Shown piece by piece: positions 5,232 through 5,500 of a stretch of DNA of 5,500 nt. The DNA is from JBGPIT01 sp041485125 (GTDB lineage Bacteria > Desulfobacterota > Binatia > UTPRO1): contig JBGPIT010000344.1 of NCBI GenBank assembly GCA_041485125.1, positions 1 through 5,500 on the forward strand. The letters run 5' to 3'. A program made the translations under genes and the position numbers. Positions within the stretch are counted from its first letter, which is position 1; each line of letters begins with the position of its first letter. A model generated the notes under the pieces. That model was not told where the DNA came from, made no database searches, and worked only from the letters and a program-made list of their open reading frames with translations.

Positions 5232-5500
5232 TCACTGCTCGATGCAGTACAGGCGCGCGGCGAGGATGTTGCAGTTCTGCGTTCCGTTGTCCCAGTAGCC
5301 CGAGCGCGCGTTGTCGCTGCTGCCGACGCGGCCCGTTCCCATGCTGGACGTCCAGTCGGTGCACGTGTCCGCGAGGGTGGGGACGGCCGAGATGTCCGTC
5401 GTTCCCGTCCACACGATGGAGCTCACATACCCGCCGTCGCCCTTCTGCCAGATACCGCTCTCGAGGCGCTTGCTCCCAACCGCAAAGACGCCGTTGTCGA
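5232..5500 (-). CDS. DUF1554-like secreted protein, C-terminal fragment cut by window edge
   Basis: The minus strand is open from the right edge to a TGA at 5232-5234, giving 88 complete C-terminal residues. The fragment begins DNGVFAVGSKRLESGIW and continues with VWTGT (29-33), TCTDWTS (45-51), a Gly/Ser/Asn stretch, YWDNGTQNC (68-76) and the ending ARLYCIEQ. That order of WTGT, C-x-x-W, W...C and a final LYC-x-E-Q is how I recall the DUF1554 domain of leptospiral and myxobacterial surface proteins, a fold related to C-type lectins and endostatin. The three visible cysteines (C46, C76, C85) would form disulfides, so the protein is probably exported; its signal peptide or lipobox lies outside the window. 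A GTG inside the fragment (5426) is not a start, since similarity continues upstream to the edge. The PNPOx-like gene begins 12 nt downstream on the same strand. No molecular function is known for the domain beyond possible ligand binding. Confidence 0.8.
   Translation of the reverse strand, partial: DNGVFAVGSKRLESGIWQKGDGGYVSSIVWTGTTDISAVPTLADTCTDWTSSMGTGRVGSSDNARSGYWDNGTQNCNILAARLYCIEQ

Noticed and set aside
5232..5426. Complete 64-residue gene starting at GTG 5426
   Set aside because: The same frame stays open to the right edge and the DUF1554-like pattern continues upstream, so this is the end of a longer gene.

Overview
This window reads as chromosomal DNA from a GC-rich bacterium. Coding regions favour G or C at third codon positions, and one gene starts with GTG. 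A Lys/Arg/Ala-rich histone-H1-like tail on one protein, a secreted DUF1554-like lectin-fold protein and a large Asp-box propeller protein together suggest a Myxococcota-like (deltaproteobacterial) genome. That assignment is inference from gene content only. There is no rRNA or other phylogenetic marker here, and I see no tRNA, CRISPR array, insertion sequence or phage gene.

Layout. Positions 1-1110 hold two minus-strand genes in tandem: an NTF2/SnoaL-like protein with a strongly basic N-terminal tail (595-1110), then 17 nt further a DUF2461-family protein (577 to 1, running off the left edge). A 532-nt gap (1111-1642) separates this pair from a divergent plus-strand gene. The gap holds a plausible promoter for the minus-strand pair, a cluster of GAAC/GTTC repeats and a GC hairpin next to a ribosome binding site. 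Positions 1643-2164 encode a small exported protein of no family I recognise. A second gap (2165-2561, 397 nt) has no confident gene, though it contains a weak small ORF and a stable-looking stem-loop. Positions 2562-4730 encode a 722-residue protein built of about 13 BNR/Asp-box repeats. It probably forms two beta-propellers and resembles glycoside hydrolase family 74 at its N-terminus. It ends by overlapping, tail to tail over 15 nt, a minus-strand FMN-dependent PNPOx-like protein (4716-5219). Just upstream of that gene on the same strand lies the C-terminal part of a secreted DUF1554-like protein (5232-5500, cut by the right edge).

How the genes may work together. The two minus-strand pairs are probably transcription units by spacing (17 nt and 12 nt), but their products have no established pathway in common. 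I do not see a defence system, a biosynthetic cluster or another recognisable multi-gene machine. The most notable points are the H1-tail fusion to an NTF2-like domain, the orphan exported protein with its structured upstream region, and the propeller protein that has GH74-like features but no signal peptide.
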